Source: Actinomycetota bacterium
GTDB lineage: Bacteria; Actinomycetota; Actinomycetes; S36-B12; CAIYMF01
Length of the DNA: 39,731 nucleotides
Assembly: GCA_947455705.1 (NCBI GenBank)
Contig: CANGPO010000018.1
Location: forward strand, 1 to 39,731
Direction of reading: 5' to 3'
The position numbers were made by a program, and so were the translations under genes. Numbering within the stretch: the first letter of the stretch is position 1; each line of letters begins with the position of its first letter. Below are positions 24,483-34,221 of the stretch, piece after piece. The notes below the pieces were generated by a model that had not been told where the DNA came from, made no database searches, and was given only the letters and a program-made list of their open reading frames with translations.

Positions 24483-25439
24483 TCAGAGGCGTGCGCGTGG
24501 GTGTGCGAGGGCATAAACCTCGCGGAGCTTGTCGACGGTCACCAATGTGTAAATCTGTGTCGTTGTGACCGATGCATGGCCAAGCAGTTCTTGAACCACG
24601 CGAACGTCCGCACCACCGTCGAGTAAGTGGGTGGCAAATGAGTGCCTCATGGTGTGGGGCGAGACCTCGATCCCAATCCCAGATCGTTCGACCGCCTCTG
24701 ATAGCAACACCCAGGCACTTTGTCGGGTGAGTTGCCCCCCGCGTGCATTCAGGAAGAGCGCCCCGCCACTTCGTCCAGATGCTGCCAGGACTGGACGGCC
24801 ACGAACCAGATACGCATCGAGAGCAGCTAACGCCATCCGGCCCACCGGTACAACGCGTTGCTTCCCGCCCTTACCCGAGAGCCGAACAGATGCAGACTCA
24901 ACATCCACGTCGTCCACGGCCAGGCCAATAACCTCTGAGATCCGAGCGCCCGTGCCGTACAGCAGCTCAAGTAGTGCCCGGTCGCGCAACCCTCTCGGGC
25001 CGTCAACGGCAGAGGCCGCCTCCAAAATTGCCTCCACCTCCGACACCGAAATGGCCTTCGGCAGGCGCGTGGTCATCGTGGGTGGACGAACCTCCTTCGC
25101 CGGATCGAAGGTGCTCAAGCCCTCCCGTGCAGCGAATTTGTGGAACCCTCGAACGGCCACGATGCACCGCCCCGACGACGATGCCGCTAATGGCTTATGG
25201 GTGTCATCGCCGGTTCTTAATGCCACCAGGAAGTCGGCCAGAAGGGCATCGTCCACCGACGCTGGATCCGACACTCCCCTGCTCAGGCAAAACTCTTGAT
25301 ACCGGCCCAGATCGCGCCGATACGCCGACAAAGAATTAGCTGCCAACCCTCGTTCCACCGTTAGGTGACTCAGATACAGCGCAATACCGCGCTCGAGGGC
25401 CGTGGCACGTTCCGACACAACCCGCACCCTACCTGACAT
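24483..25439 (-). CDS. xerD: Tyrosine recombinase XerD
   Basis: A 318-residue site-specific recombinase that resolves chromosome dimers at dif with XerC. Catalytic residues are all visible: Arg166 in [12 protein letters not shown], the beta-hairpin Lys in GKGGKQR (about 189-195), His262 and Arg265 in HTMRHSF, His288 in LGHAS and Tyr297 in TTTQIYT. The SAM-like N-terminal domain covers about 15-110. Position next to parA-scpAB is conserved in actinobacteria, supporting XerD rather than a phage integrase. It is separated from parA by 250 bp and follows a hairpin after ald. Confidence 0.93.
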   Translation of the reverse strand: MSGRVRVVSERATALERGIALYLSHLTVERGLAANSLSAYRRDLGRYQEFCLSRGVSDPASVDDALLADFLVALRTGDDTHKPLAASSSGRCIVAVRGFHKFAAREGLSTFDPAKEVRPPTMTTRLPKAISVSEVEAILEAASAVDGPRGLRDRALLELLYGTGARISEVIGLAVDDVDVESASVRLSGKGGKQRVVPVGRMALAALDAYLVRGRPVLAASGRSGGALFLNARGGQLTRQSAWVLLSEAVERSGIGIEVSPHTMRHSFATHLLDGGADVRVVQELLGHASVTTTQIYTLVTVDKLREVYALAHPRARL

Positions 25440-25454
25440 AACGAATGAACAAAC

Positions 25455-25499
25455 AAAGGTCCGTCACCGCCACTTAGTGGTGAGCGATGACGGACCTTT
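25455..25499. terminator. Strong hairpin terminator between ald and xerD
   Basis: AAAGGTCCGTCA (25455-25466) pairs perfectly with TGACGGACCTTT (25488-25499), a 12-bp stem; an inner CCACT/AGTGG repeat fills the loop. The stem ends in an A/T run on each side. It lies 25 bp after the ald stop and probably ends the ald transcript, insulating xerD. Confidence 0.8.
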
Positions 25500-25524
25500 G
25501 GTAGGTCACATCCGTGCGCAGAAC

Positions 25525-26643
25525 TTAACCCAGAGCGTCCTGCAGGGAGATAGCAGGCAGATCGGTGAACGCTTCTGCAACCGCCGGATACGTGATCTGG
25601 CCCTGGTGGGTGTTGAGACCAAGGGCTAGTGACTTGTCATCACGGCAGGCCTGCGCCCAGCCCTTGTTGGCCAGCGCAACCGCATAAGGCAGGGTGACAT
25701 TCGTCAACGCGTACGTTGACGTGTTGGGCACCGCGCCCGGCATGTTGGCCACGCAGTAGAACACCGAGTTGTGAACCGTGTACGTCGGATCAGCATGAGT
25801 CGTCGGACGTGAATCCTCGAAACATCCGCCTTGATCGATGGCGATGTCAACAAGTACCGAGCCTGGCTTCATCCGCGAAACCAACTCGTTCGTGATCAGC
25901 TTCGGCGCCTTGGCACCGGGCACCAGAACGGCACCGATCACCATGTCTGCATCCAGACAGGCACGCTCGATCTCATATGCATTCGACGCAATCGTCTGCA
26001 TGTGACCCTGATAGATCGCATCCACATGACGCAAACGCGGAATGTTCAAGTCCAGCAAGAGAACTTCGGCCTGCATGCCAAGTGCGATAGCAGCTGCATT
26101 CTGCCCTGAGACACCGGCACCGAGCACGACAACCTTTGCTGCGTACGTACCAGATACCCCACCCATCAGAACTCCGCGGCCACCATGCGCGCGCATGAGA
26201 GCATGTGCGCCAACCTGCGGTGCGAGACGTCCGGCCACCTCCGACATCGGAGCCAGCAATGGCAACGATCGATCTGGGAGTTCGACCGTCTCGTAGGCAA
26301 TCGACGTGACGCCCTGATTCAGCAACGCCTCGGTGGTTTCCCTCGAGGCGGCTAGGTGCAAGTACGTGAACAGGGTTTGGTCTTTGCGCATGCGGTGGTA
26401 CTCGGACGCAACAGGTTCCTTAACCTTGAGAATGAGATCACCGGTGGCCCACACCTCATCGGCGGTTGCCAAGATGGTGGCACCAGCGGCCACATACTCC
26501 TCATTGGTAATTGATGAGCCGACGCCAGCGTCTGACTCGATGTAGACCTCATGGCCATTACGCACGAGCTCAAAAACACCGGCGGGCGTAATAGCCACGC
26601 GGTACTCGTGGTTCTTTACTTCACTAGGAATTCCGACCTTCAC
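25525..26643 (-). CDS. ald: Alanine dehydrogenase
   Basis: A 372-residue L-alanine dehydrogenase interconverting alanine and pyruvate plus ammonium with NAD. It shows the N-terminal [17 protein letters not shown], catalytic-region Lys in LILKVKEP and His in FTYLHLAAS, the nucleotide-binding [12 protein letters not shown], and [15 protein letters not shown] with the conserved Asp. Length is typical of the family. The GTG at 26643 has AAGGA eight bases upstream. It is a single-gene unit between the NUDIX gene and xerD, with an inverted repeat 90 bp upstream. It may assimilate ammonium released by the catabolic block, but nothing in the sequence links them directly. Confidence 0.96.
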   Translation of the reverse strand: MKVGIPSEVKNHEYRVAITPAGVFELVRNGHEVYIESDAGVGSSITNEEYVAAGATILATADEVWATGDLILKVKEPVASEYHRMRKDQTLFTYLHLAASRETTEALLNQGVTSIAYETVELPDRSLPLLAPMSEVAGRLAPQVGAHALMRAHGGRGVLMGGVSGTYAAKVVVLGAGVSGQNAAAIALGMQAEVLLLDLNIPRLRHVDAIYQGHMQTIASNAYEIERACLDADMVIGAVLVPGAKAPKLITNELVSRMKPGSVLVDIAIDQGGCFEDSRPTTHADPTYTVHNSVFYCVANMPGAVPNTSTYALTNVTLPYAVALANKGWAQACRDDKSLALGLNTHQGQITYPAVAEAFTDLPAISLQDALG

Positions 26644-26732
26644 AGACGGTCCTTCTCGGGCACACGGCGCGCCATTGCGCCGTTGGTGGTGGCCACCGAT
26701 CGTCGTGGATCTATCAACGACCGGCGATTACA

Positions 26733-26758
26733 CGTACTTACCCTCGGGAGCAAGTACG
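26733..26758. promoter_or_regulatory. Inverted repeat upstream of ald
   Basis: CGTACTT (26733-26739) and AAGTACG (26752-26758) form a perfect 7-bp inverted repeat with a 12-base centre containing CTCGGGAG. It lies 90 bp upstream of the ald start and 22 bp after the NUDIX stop. It may be an operator for an ald regulator, or part of a terminator for the pyrG-NUDIX unit. Confidence 0.4.
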
Positions 26759-26779
26759 ACTCTTACTGAAGAAACTCTA

Positions 26780-27496
26780 CTAGCCACCAAGGGGTGGTTT
26801 GACCGAATCCTGCCTTCGAGCGCGCCCCGTTTGCACAACATGAGCCCGACCCGGCCACGGGTCTAGGGCCGGACGCAGCGAACGCCACCCAGCTTCTCGA
26901 TGAGCCAATGCCGCAAGTGCCCCTACGACCGTTGTCGGGCAGGTGAAATCACCGGCCAGTACCTTTGCGACCACCTGCTCGAGCGGTATCCATACAAGCG
27001 GTAAGTCACGCTCCTCCCCGGAACCTTCCGGTCGACCACCAGGGGCGGGCCGCAGGTTGCGAGCGAGGTACATCCGGATCGTTTCACTTGACCCGCCCGG
27101 ACTCGTCTCAAAGTCGACCAGAGTGTGCCATTCATCGGCAACAAGTCCGGCCTCTTCGACGAGTTCTCGAGCGGCGCCATCACGTGGCGATTCATCAGCC
27201 ATGTCCAGGAGTCCAGCAACCGGTTCCCACAGCATCATTCCCACGGGGTGTCGATACTGACGGATGAGTAAGACTCGATCGTCATCATCGAGGGCCAGCA
27301 CACCGACAGCTCCGGTGTGTACGACGAACTCGCGTCGCACTGTTTGACCGTCACCGAGGTCGACAGAATCACTGCGCACATCCCAGACTGCCCCCGCATA
27401 AAGTGCACGCGACTCAACCACTGACTTGCCAACGGGCGTGTCACGAAGTGATTCAAGCGGTTCAGCCCACGTTGGCTCGATGACGAAAGGCGTCAT
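26780..27496 (-). CDS. NUDIX hydrolase, ADP-ribose pyrophosphatase type
   Basis: A 238-residue NUDIX protein corresponding by position to the Mycobacterium Rv1700 ADP-ribose pyrophosphatase, next to pyrG. The NUDIX box runs from AGLLDMADESPRDGA to ARELVEEAGL. One extra residue separates the Gly and first Glu compared with the consensus, a spacing I believe is shared by this actinobacterial group. A preceding VLLIRQYRHPVG segment is typical of ADP-ribose hydrolases. It starts 10 bp after pyrG. The protein ends in a basic tail (ARRQDSVKPPLGG). Confidence 0.88.
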   Translation of the reverse strand: MTPFVIEPTWAEPLESLRDTPVGKSVVESRALYAGAVWDVRSDSVDLGDGQTVRREFVVHTGAVGVLALDDDDRVLLIRQYRHPVGMMLWEPVAGLLDMADESPRDGAARELVEEAGLVADEWHTLVDFETSPGGSSETIRMYLARNLRPAPGGRPEGSGEERDLPLVWIPLEQVVAKVLAGDFTCPTTVVGALAALAHREAGWRSLRPALDPWPGRAHVVQTGRARRQDSVKPPLGG

Positions 27497-27506
27497 GCGC
27501 TGACGA

Positions 27507-29171
27507 TTACTGCGTCACATCTGCGAGATCGACGACCTGTGATCCACGACGTGCAAGCGCAGCGGCAATGAGACCGCGGAAGAGCGGGTGAGCTTGAGTT
27601 GGACGTGATCGCAATTCGGGATGTGCTTGGGTAGCAACGTAATACGGGTGTACATCACGAGGAAGCTCAACGAATTCAACGAGCCGTCCATCTGGCGACG
27701 TTCCGGAGAAGACCATCCCAGCAGCTTCAAGGGTCGCACGATAATCGTTGTTGACTTCGTAGCGGTGACGGTGACGCTCGTCGACGTATGGCTCCCCATA
27801 CACCTCACGAACCACTGTGCCATCACCGAGTTTGGCCGGATACAAACCGAGCCGCATGGTTCCGCCCATGTCACGTTCACCAGCAACAACATCACGCTGG
27901 TCGGTCATGGTGTGAATAACCGGATGCGGAGTCGCTTCGTCGAACTCAGCCGATCCGGCGCCTTCCAGCCCAGCCATGTTGCGTGAGTACTCGATCACCA
28001 TGCACTGAAGGCCAAGGCACAGCCCTAACGTCGGAATTCCGCGTTCACGAGCAAACTTCAGAGCCGCCAACTTTCCTTCGATCCCTCGCACACCAAATCC
28101 ACCTGGTACGCAGATCGCGTCGACATCGCCGAGCGCTTCTTGTGCACCCTCAGAGGTCAGGCAGTCATCTGAGGTCACCCAACGCAAGTTAACCCGCGCA
28201 TCATTGGCGAAACCACCTGCGCGCAGCGCCTCGGTCACCGAAAGGTACGCGTCGGGAAGATCAACGTACTTACCGACCAGCGCCACCGTTACTTCATGCG
28301 CGGGGTTATGAACACGGCGCAGTAGTTGATCCCAGTCGGTCCAATCGACGTCGCGGAATGGCAGTCCCAGCCTGCGCACTACGTAGGCGTCGAGCCCTTC
28401 TGCGTGAAGAACTTTAGGGATGTCATAGATACTCGGTGCGTCCACCGCAGCGACCACCGCATCGACATCCACGTCACACATCAACGAGATCTTGCGCTTG
28501 ATGTTGACGGGAACTTCACGGTCGGCGCGCAACACGATGGCATCGGGTTGAATACCGATGCTGCGTAGCGCCGCAACTGAGTGCTGCGTTGGCTTGGTCT
28601 TCAATTCGCCTGACGGACCAATGTACGGGAGCAAAGACACATGAAGGAAGAAGACGTTTTCGCGACCAACTTCGTGACGCACCTGACGAACGGCTTCAAG
28701 GAACGGCAGCGACTCAATATCGCCCACAGTTCCGCCCACCTCAGTGATGACGATGTCGACCTCAGGGCCAGCCATCCGACGAACGCGGGATTTGATCTCG
28801 TTGGTGATGTGCGGAATCACCTGCACGGTGTCGCCGAGGTACTCGCCGCGACGCTCTTTAGCGATCACCGTCGAATAGACCTGACCGGTCGTGACGTTCG
28901 CTGAGCCATGCAGATCCACGTCGAGGAATCGCTCGTAGTGACCGATGTCGAGATCGGTTTCCGCCCCATCGTTGGTGACAAAAACCTCGCCATGCTGGAA
29001 GGGGTTCATGGTGCCGGGATCGACGTTGAGGTACGGGTCCAACTTTTGCATTGTGACCCGCAAACCGCGCGACTTCAGCAGGTTGCCTAGGGAGGAGGCC
29101 GTGAGCCCCTTGCCTAGGGAGGAGGCGACTCCTCCGGTGACGAATAGATGCTTTGTCGTCTGCGGCTTCAC
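27507..29171 (-). CDS. pyrG: CTP synthase
   Basis: A 554-residue enzyme making CTP from UTP, ATP and glutamine. The N-terminal synthetase domain has [20 protein letters not shown] (about residues 10-29) and the GGTVGDIES segment. The C-terminal class I glutaminase domain has VPGGFGVRG, the nucleophile Cys in [10 protein letters not shown], and His/Glu in [11 protein letters not shown]. Length and organisation match the family. The start is GTG at 29171. It is followed directly by the NUDIX gene, a conserved actinobacterial pairing. Confidence 0.98.
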   Translation of the reverse strand: MKPQTTKHLFVTGGVASSLGKGLTASSLGNLLKSRGLRVTMQKLDPYLNVDPGTMNPFQHGEVFVTNDGAETDLDIGHYERFLDVDLHGSANVTTGQVYSTVIAKERRGEYLGDTVQVIPHITNEIKSRVRRMAGPEVDIVITEVGGTVGDIESLPFLEAVRQVRHEVGRENVFFLHVSLLPYIGPSGELKTKPTQHSVAALRSIGIQPDAIVLRADREVPVNIKRKISLMCDVDVDAVVAAVDAPSIYDIPKVLHAEGLDAYVVRRLGLPFRDVDWTDWDQLLRRVHNPAHEVTVALVGKYVDLPDAYLSVTEALRAGGFANDARVNLRWVTSDDCLTSEGAQEALGDVDAICVPGGFGVRGIEGKLAALKFARERGIPTLGLCLGLQCMVIEYSRNMAGLEGAGSAEFDEATPHPVIHTMTDQRDVVAGERDMGGTMRLGLYPAKLGDGTVVREVYGEPYVDERHRHRYEVNNDYRATLEAAGMVFSGTSPDGRLVEFVELPRDVHPYYVATQAHPELRSRPTQAHPLFRGLIAAALARRGSQVVDLADVTQ

Positions 29172-29241
29172 GGGAGTTCAGATTAACAGTTCATGACCAG
29201 TGATGGGGACGATGGTCCGGCGTGTTGGACACCTTCACCCG

Positions 29242-30174
29242 TCACGTGGCCGCTGGAGTGGCCGTTGGTGTGGCGGGAGTGACTGATGGTGTTGGCGTGC
29301 CTGACGGGGAGGCCGATCCCGTGGGAGACGGGGTCGGGGTCGGCGTCGGGGTCGGCGTAGGAGCTGGCACCGAAGCGATCAGCGCCATCGAAACCGCATG
29401 CACTGCCCTGGCGTAGATCTGTGCCTGCTTGAGGGTCACCTGATGAGGTAACTCCACCGTGATCGCTGCTCCGCGGAAGGTTGCGTTGTACCAACCGGTC
29501 ATCGTTCCGTGACACACACCGTTACAAGGAACGTCCTTGATCGGCAAACCCGTTGTTGCAGAGAGGATATCAACCCAACGGCGTGCCTTTGCTGGGCCGA
29601 GATCTACCGATCGGAAAGCCTGGTGAAGGGAGATGATGACATCGGGCCGAAGATTGTTGAGAAACGCAATGACCGCAATCGTCTCGGGCTCGCTCGATGC
29701 GCGTTTACCGGGGAAATACGTCGCTGAGGTTGTCGCCTTCCACAGATGCGGAAAGTTCCGATTGAGGTCGACATGCCGGGCATTGACCCGAGTGTGGGCC
29801 GCCGATCCGTCCGGGTTCATCGTGCTGATCGTCCACACCTGAACCCCCATGGGGAACCCAAGCCGACGAACCTCGCGGACTACATCCACACCGCGCGGCT
29901 CGTTGCCGTGCATCTGCCCGAGAACCAAGATCACGCTCGTGGAATCTGGTGATCCTTGCCGATGCGCGATGATCGCGCGTCCTGTGACGGTATGGCCGAT
30001 CGTGAGCGTCGCCGGCGCACTATGACGCCACGAGACCACGTCCGCTGTCACGCCCCGCTGCGACGAGGTCGAAGCAATCGTCGGCACCAACCCAGAAGTC
30101 ACCAACCCGGCGGTCAAGGTGGCCACGAGCGCGCACAGTGATAACGACCGATTGGACATTCGGTGCCACGCCAT
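29242..30174 (-). CDS. Exported M14-family (MpaA-like) zinc peptidase with Pro/Thr tail
   Basis: A 310-residue protein with an N-terminal signal sequence (hydrophobic stretch about 11-35). A metallocarboxypeptidase-fold domain shows zinc ligands His89 and Glu92 in GQMHGNEPRG, NRN at 138-140 (substrate Arg and Asn), His184 in ISLHQ, and Glu251 in ITVELP as the likely catalytic Glu. The C-terminal 40 residues are a Pro/Thr/Ser repeat tail (PTPTPTPTPTPSPT), resembling a wall-spanning or glycosylated linker. MpaA-type enzymes cleave muropeptide amide bonds, so a peptidoglycan role is plausible. In Mycobacterium the space between pyrG and recN holds two other genes (Rv1697, Rv1698), which are missing here. 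The start could also be the ATG at 30159. Confidence 0.85.
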   Translation of the reverse strand: MAWHRMSNRSLSLCALVATLTAGLVTSGLVPTIASTSSQRGVTADVVSWRHSAPATLTIGHTVTGRAIIAHRQGSPDSTSVILVLGQMHGNEPRGVDVVREVRRLGFPMGVQVWTISTMNPDGSAAHTRVNARHVDLNRNFPHLWKATTSATYFPGKRASSEPETIAVIAFLNNLRPDVIISLHQAFRSVDLGPAKARRWVDILSATTGLPIKDVPCNGVCHGTMTGWYNATFRGAAITVELPHQVTLKQAQIYARAVHAVSMALIASVPAPTPTPTPTPTPSPTGSASPSGTPTPSVTPATPTATPAAT

Positions 30175-30241
30175 ACCGATGAGCGTACGGCCTCATGCGG
30201 GCGGTGCGCCGCAAATGTCACCCGTGCGCACTGGGCAGCGC

Positions 30242-32032
30242 TTAACGAGCGCTCTTGGCCTTCTTACTCGCCTTAACAACCGCCGGCTTAGCGTCACTGG
30301 CCCGTTCAGCGGCCGCAACATCAAGGAGTTCTTGGGCATGTGCCGCGGCAGAGGCGGACTCGGAGAGCCCGGCCAACATCCGCGCAAGCTCTGTTACCCG
30401 CTCCGTCTCGTTCAGAACCCGAACCCCCGACACGGTGATCTGCCCATCATCAGCCTTTTCCACGACGATATGCCGATCAGCGAACGCGGCCACCTGAGGT
30501 AAATGGGTAACGATCAGCACCTGCGCACTTCGGGCCAGCCTGGAAAGCCGCCGACCGATTTCAACTGCCGCCCGGCCGCCAACGCCGGCGTCGACCTCGT
30601 CAAAAACAAGAGTTGGAACCGGGTCCGTTCCAGCGAACACGACTTCGATCGCCAACATGACTCGAGATAGTTCACCTCCGGACGCTCCCTTGGAGATGGG
30701 ACGAGCCGGTGCGCCATGATGCGGGCTCAGGAGGATTTCGATCTCGTCGATGCCGCTTGGCCCGAAGGCACAGCGACGCCGAACCCCGTCGATCACAACA
30801 TCAAGTCCCTCGGGATGATCTGCATGGCGAAAATCGACGCTTACCTGTGCATTCGGCATCGCTAACTCAGTGAGCTCTTCGGAAACCGCCTGCCCAAAGA
30901 CAACCGCTGCCTCGCGTCGCGCCTGTGACAACGACATCGCGACAGTTGCCACCTGCTCACGCACGTGAAGATGCTCACCACTGAGTTCAACGAGGCGATC
31001 GTCGTCAGTTTCTAACTCGGCCAACCGCACCTGCGCTTGGTCAAACCAGTCGATCACCTCATCGACGGTGGGTGCATATCGTCGAGTGAGCGCGTTCAGG
31101 GCCGCGGTACGTTGTTGACGCGCTTCCAACGAACGCGGATCAGACTCCACCGATGCCACATAAGACGCGAGCTCTGAGGCAATATCAGTGATCAGTGCGA
31201 TCCCCTCGGAAAGCGAATCTGCCAGCCGGCCAAGCTCTTCGTCATGGATGCGCTGCGATTCCAACGCGCGCCGAGCCTCGTCGAGCAGGCTCAGTGCGTC
31301 AGTCTGCGTGACCGACTCGGCTGAACCGCGCAGATACTCGTGAGCACGATCGGCGACCTCCCGAAGCGACTCGGCGTGAGACAAGCGCGCTGTTGCAGCG
31401 ACAAGCTCGTCCCACTCACCTCGAATCGGCGCGACCCCATTGATCTCATCGATTCCCGCTCGTAGCAAATCTGCTTCCCGAGACCGCTCACGAGCTTGAG
31501 AGGTGATCTGTTCGATCTCTCGTTCGATCTCGCGAAGACGTTCGTAGGACGCTCTATACGTCGTGACTAAGTCGGCAATGCGAGCGCCGGCAAATCGATC
31601 GAGCGCAGCCCGTTGACGGCTTGGCGCCAACAATCGACGCTGGTCGTTCTGTCCGTGGACGGCCACAAGTTCATCACTCAACTCAGCCAGGACTGACACT
31701 GGAACAGCGCGTCCCCCGAGGAAGGCTCGACTGCGCCCTTCGCGGGCGACGGTGCGACCAATCAGGATGGCGTCGTCGTCGAGTTCGCCACCAGCCTGCT
31801 CAACACGCGACAGAACCTGGGGCTTGGAATTGACGAAACGGGCATCAACTTCGGCTTTATCACCACGAACAACTGCTGCATCGGCTTTGCCACCAAGAAC
31901 AAGATCCAGGCCCGTCAACACCATTGTCTTACCAGCACCGGTTTCACCTGTGACGACGGTAAATCCCGAGTGGAGCTCTAACGTGGCGTCATCGATGACA
32001 CCAACTCCGCGGATCCTGATCTCTTCAATCAT
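30242..32032 (-). CDS. recN: DNA repair protein RecN
   Basis: A 596-residue SMC-like ATPase used in double-strand-break repair. It shows the N-terminal IRGVGVIDDATLEL and Walker A GETGAGKTMVL (about 30-40), a central coiled-coil region (for example YERLREIEREIEQITSQARERS), the signature GASGGELSRVMLAIE, and Walker B TLVFDEVDAGVGGRAA. The C-terminal tail is Ala/Lys-rich (KPAVVKASKKAKSAR). It overlaps nadK by four bases; the tlyA-nadK-recN order is the standard actinobacterial one. Confidence 0.97.
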   Translation of the reverse strand: MIEEIRIRGVGVIDDATLELHSGFTVVTGETGAGKTMVLTGLDLVLGGKADAAVVRGDKAEVDARFVNSKPQVLSRVEQAGGELDDDAILIGRTVAREGRSRAFLGGRAVPVSVLAELSDELVAVHGQNDQRRLLAPSRQRAALDRFAGARIADLVTTYRASYERLREIEREIEQITSQARERSREADLLRAGIDEINGVAPIRGEWDELVAATARLSHAESLREVADRAHEYLRGSAESVTQTDALSLLDEARRALESQRIHDEELGRLADSLSEGIALITDIASELASYVASVESDPRSLEARQQRTAALNALTRRYAPTVDEVIDWFDQAQVRLAELETDDDRLVELSGEHLHVREQVATVAMSLSQARREAAVVFGQAVSEELTELAMPNAQVSVDFRHADHPEGLDVVIDGVRRRCAFGPSGIDEIEILLSPHHGAPARPISKGASGGELSRVMLAIEVVFAGTDPVPTLVFDEVDAGVGGRAAVEIGRRLSRLARSAQVLIVTHLPQVAAFADRHIVVEKADDGQITVSGVRVLNETERVTELARMLAGLSESASAAAHAQELLDVAAAERASDAKPAVVKASKKAKSAR

Positions 32033-32937
32033 GATGCGCCATCCGCGCGACGACGCTGCCCACCCCAGCCGTCAACGGGCAGTTCAAACTTGGCAACCAG
32101 TCGATCGGTAAATGGCGCACTATGAACGCGAGCAAAGCGCACGGGCTGCGCATGTCTGGTGATCTCGACTCGACAACCCCGATGAAGCTCCACTGACCGT
32201 CGACCGTCACACCACATCACTGCACCCGAAGCGTTCGACGAAAGAACCTCAACTGCGATTGTGCTCGTCGGCGAAACGACGAGGGGACGAGCGAACAAAG
32301 CATGCGCACTGATCGGCACGACGAGCATGGCTTCAACCTCAGGCCATACCACCGGTCCACCTGCCGAAAAGGCGTATGCCGTTGAGCCAGTTGGAGTTGC
32401 AGCGACAACCCCATCACAACCCCAGCGCGACAATGGACGTCCGTCCACCTCAACGAGTACGTCAAGCATGCGCTCACGACTGGCCTTTTCTACCGATGCC
32501 TCATTGAGAGCCCAACTGCGTTCTCGTTCAACACCGTCGACCCGAACAACGACCTCCAAGGTCGTGCGCTCTTCGACCGTCCAACCACGGTCAACGATAG
32601 ACGTCACGACGCTGCGTTTATCGTCGACTTCGGCCTCTGCCAAGAAGCCAACGTGTCCAAGGTTTACGCCCAGCAGTGGCACATCGAACGGGCGAGCAAG
32701 CTCAGCGCTACGTAGAACCGTTCCGTCGCCACCGAGGACAACGACAAGCTCACATCCCCGTGCAGCATCCTGCGGCTCCACGGCCTCGATCCGCGACTCA
32801 CCGAGGCTTTCGGCTTCAGCATGCAGCGCGCATACCTCGATCCCCGCGGCAAAGAGTTCATGCGAGATCTCACGTGCCAACTGAACGGCATCGGCTCGAC
32901 CCACGTGCGTCACGAGCAACACTCGACGTGCGGTCAC
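32029..32937 (-). CDS. nadK: NAD kinase
   Basis: A 302-residue enzyme phosphorylating NAD to NADP. The GGDGT motif is in VVLGGDGTVLRSAE, followed by GVNLGHVGFLAEAE, and the second conserved region is GCDGVVAATPTGSTAYAFSAGGP. Length is normal for actinobacterial NadK. It overlaps tlyA and recN by four bases on each side, so the three are translationally coupled. Confidence 0.97.
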   Translation of the reverse strand: MTARRVLLVTHVGRADAVQLAREISHELFAAGIEVCALHAEAESLGESRIEAVEPQDAARGCELVVVLGGDGTVLRSAELARPFDVPLLGVNLGHVGFLAEAEVDDKRSVVTSIVDRGWTVEERTTLEVVVRVDGVERERSWALNEASVEKASRERMLDVLVEVDGRPLSRWGCDGVVAATPTGSTAYAFSAGGPVVWPEVEAMLVVPISAHALFARPLVVSPTSTIAVEVLSSNASGAVMWCDGRRSVELHRGCRVEITRHAQPVRFARVHSAPFTDRLVAKFELPVDGWGGQRRRADGAS

Positions 32938-33728
32938 TGCGGTCCCTCCTCAATGGCACGGCTCAGATCGGCATCGTTCAGAGAGGATGAACCCCGGCGA
33001 AGATGCAAGAAGTACTCGACGTTCCCGCTCGGGCCAGGTAGCGAGGACGCCACAACGGCTTGCGTTCCAAGTCCGAGTTCGAATGCCACATCAGCGATCC
33101 TACGGACTGCCGCCGACCTCAGCGCGGGATCACGCACAACTCCCCCGGAGCCGACACGCTCTTTCCCCACCTCGAACTGTGGTTTAACCATGAGGGCGAA
33201 GTCCGCATCCGGGGTCGCGACCGATGTTAATGCGGGCAGAACAGTGGCCAACGAGATGAACGATAAGTCTGCCACCACGAGATCCGGTCGATAGGGCAAC
33301 GTCTCGATCACCAGTTCGCGAACATTGGTGCGTTCCATGATCACGACGCGCTCATCGGAACGAATCGGCCATGCGAGCTGTCCATAGCCCACGTCCACGG
33401 CGATAACGCCGGCCACCCCACGCCGGAGAAGTACGTCGCAAAACCCGCCCGTACTGGCACCGGCATCAAGCGCCAAGCGATCGGTCACCTCCAGGCCAAA
33501 CGCATCCAGAGCGCCGATGAGTTTATGTGCCCCCCGGGACACATAGTCCGGCCCGGCATCACCTGCAGCCACGACGATGCTCGCGGAATTGTCTACCTGG
33601 GTCGCGGCTTTCGACGCCACGTTGCCGTTGAGGCGGACGCGACCAGACTCGATGAAGTCCTGCGCCTGCTCGCGAGAGCGAGCCAACCCGCGGTGTACGA
33701 GTTCGGCATCGAGGCGACGGCGAGTCAT
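32934..33728 (-). CDS. tlyA: TlyA family rRNA (cytidine-2'-O)-methyltransferase
   Basis: A 264-residue protein with an N-terminal S4 domain (RRRLDAELVHRGLARSREQA) and an FtsJ-like methyltransferase domain (LALDAGASTGGFCDVLL, VAVDVGYGQLAW, VADLSFISL, MVKPQFEVG). In Mycobacterium, TlyA methylates 16S and 23S rRNA and is needed for capreomycin sensitivity. I use the ATG at 33728, which gives the canonical MTRRRLDAEL start. An ATG at 33821 would add 31 atypical residues within the preceding gene. It overlaps nadK by four bases. Confidence 0.94.
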   Translation of the reverse strand: MTRRRLDAELVHRGLARSREQAQDFIESGRVRLNGNVASKAATQVDNSASIVVAAGDAGPDYVSRGAHKLIGALDAFGLEVTDRLALDAGASTGGFCDVLLRRGVAGVIAVDVGYGQLAWPIRSDERVVIMERTNVRELVIETLPYRPDLVVADLSFISLATVLPALTSVATPDADFALMVKPQFEVGKERVGSGGVVRDPALRSAAVRRIADVAFELGLGTQAVVASSLPGPSGNVEYFLHLRRGSSSLNDADLSRAIEEGPQ

Positions 33729-33747
33729 TCTGGTGGGTACTACACGC

Positions 33748-34221
33748 TCAGCGTTGGTCTGCGTCGGCCAGCGCGTCTTGAAGACGTCGATGAACGTCGT
33801 CGTAGACGGCCGCATGATCACTCGTCGGGAGGTCCACCAACTCTGTTAGGCGAGCGGTCGCGGCATCAACGCGAGCATCACCCGTTGCAGGAATATCGCG
33901 TGCATGGATAAAGGCATCACGTGGAGACATGGCCAGTGGGAGCGATTCCGCAGTCACAACAGGGCGGACCGATGCTCCACCGTCATTCACTGCGTTGATA
34001 GCCGCATCAAGATCTGCGTCGATGTCGATATCTGGGTCGGAATCTGCCCCGGCCGACTCGTCAAACTCGTCCACAACCTGAGTGTCTGTGTCCTCAAGCG
34101 CATCGCTATCAACGTCGCCGTCATAGCTCGAATCTGACTCAATAACTGAGGTTCCGTGCTCCGCATCGACCTCGTCACCGGCACGCTGTGATGAGGTGTC
34201 CTGGCCCGAAAAGTACGTCAC
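33748..34221 (-). CDS. Acidic small protein upstream of tlyA, function unknown
   Basis: A 157-residue protein. Residues 1-80 are very acidic and low-complexity, rich in Asp, with DSDPDIDIDADLDA. The conserved-looking C-terminal part, DARVDAATARLTELVDLPTSDHA then VYDDVHRRLQDALAD, resembles the short actinobacterial proteins encoded just before tlyA (the Rv1693 position). Function is unknown. It overlaps the phasin-like gene by four bases and ends 19 bp before tlyA. Translation in this frame is supported by the tight spacing on both sides. Confidence 0.75.
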   Translation of the reverse strand: MTYFSGQDTSSQRAGDEVDAEHGTSVIESDSSYDGDVDSDALEDTDTQVVDEFDESAGADSDPDIDIDADLDAAINAVNDGGASVRPVVTAESLPLAMSPRDAFIHARDIPATGDARVDAATARLTELVDLPTSDHAAVYDDVHRRLQDALADADQR

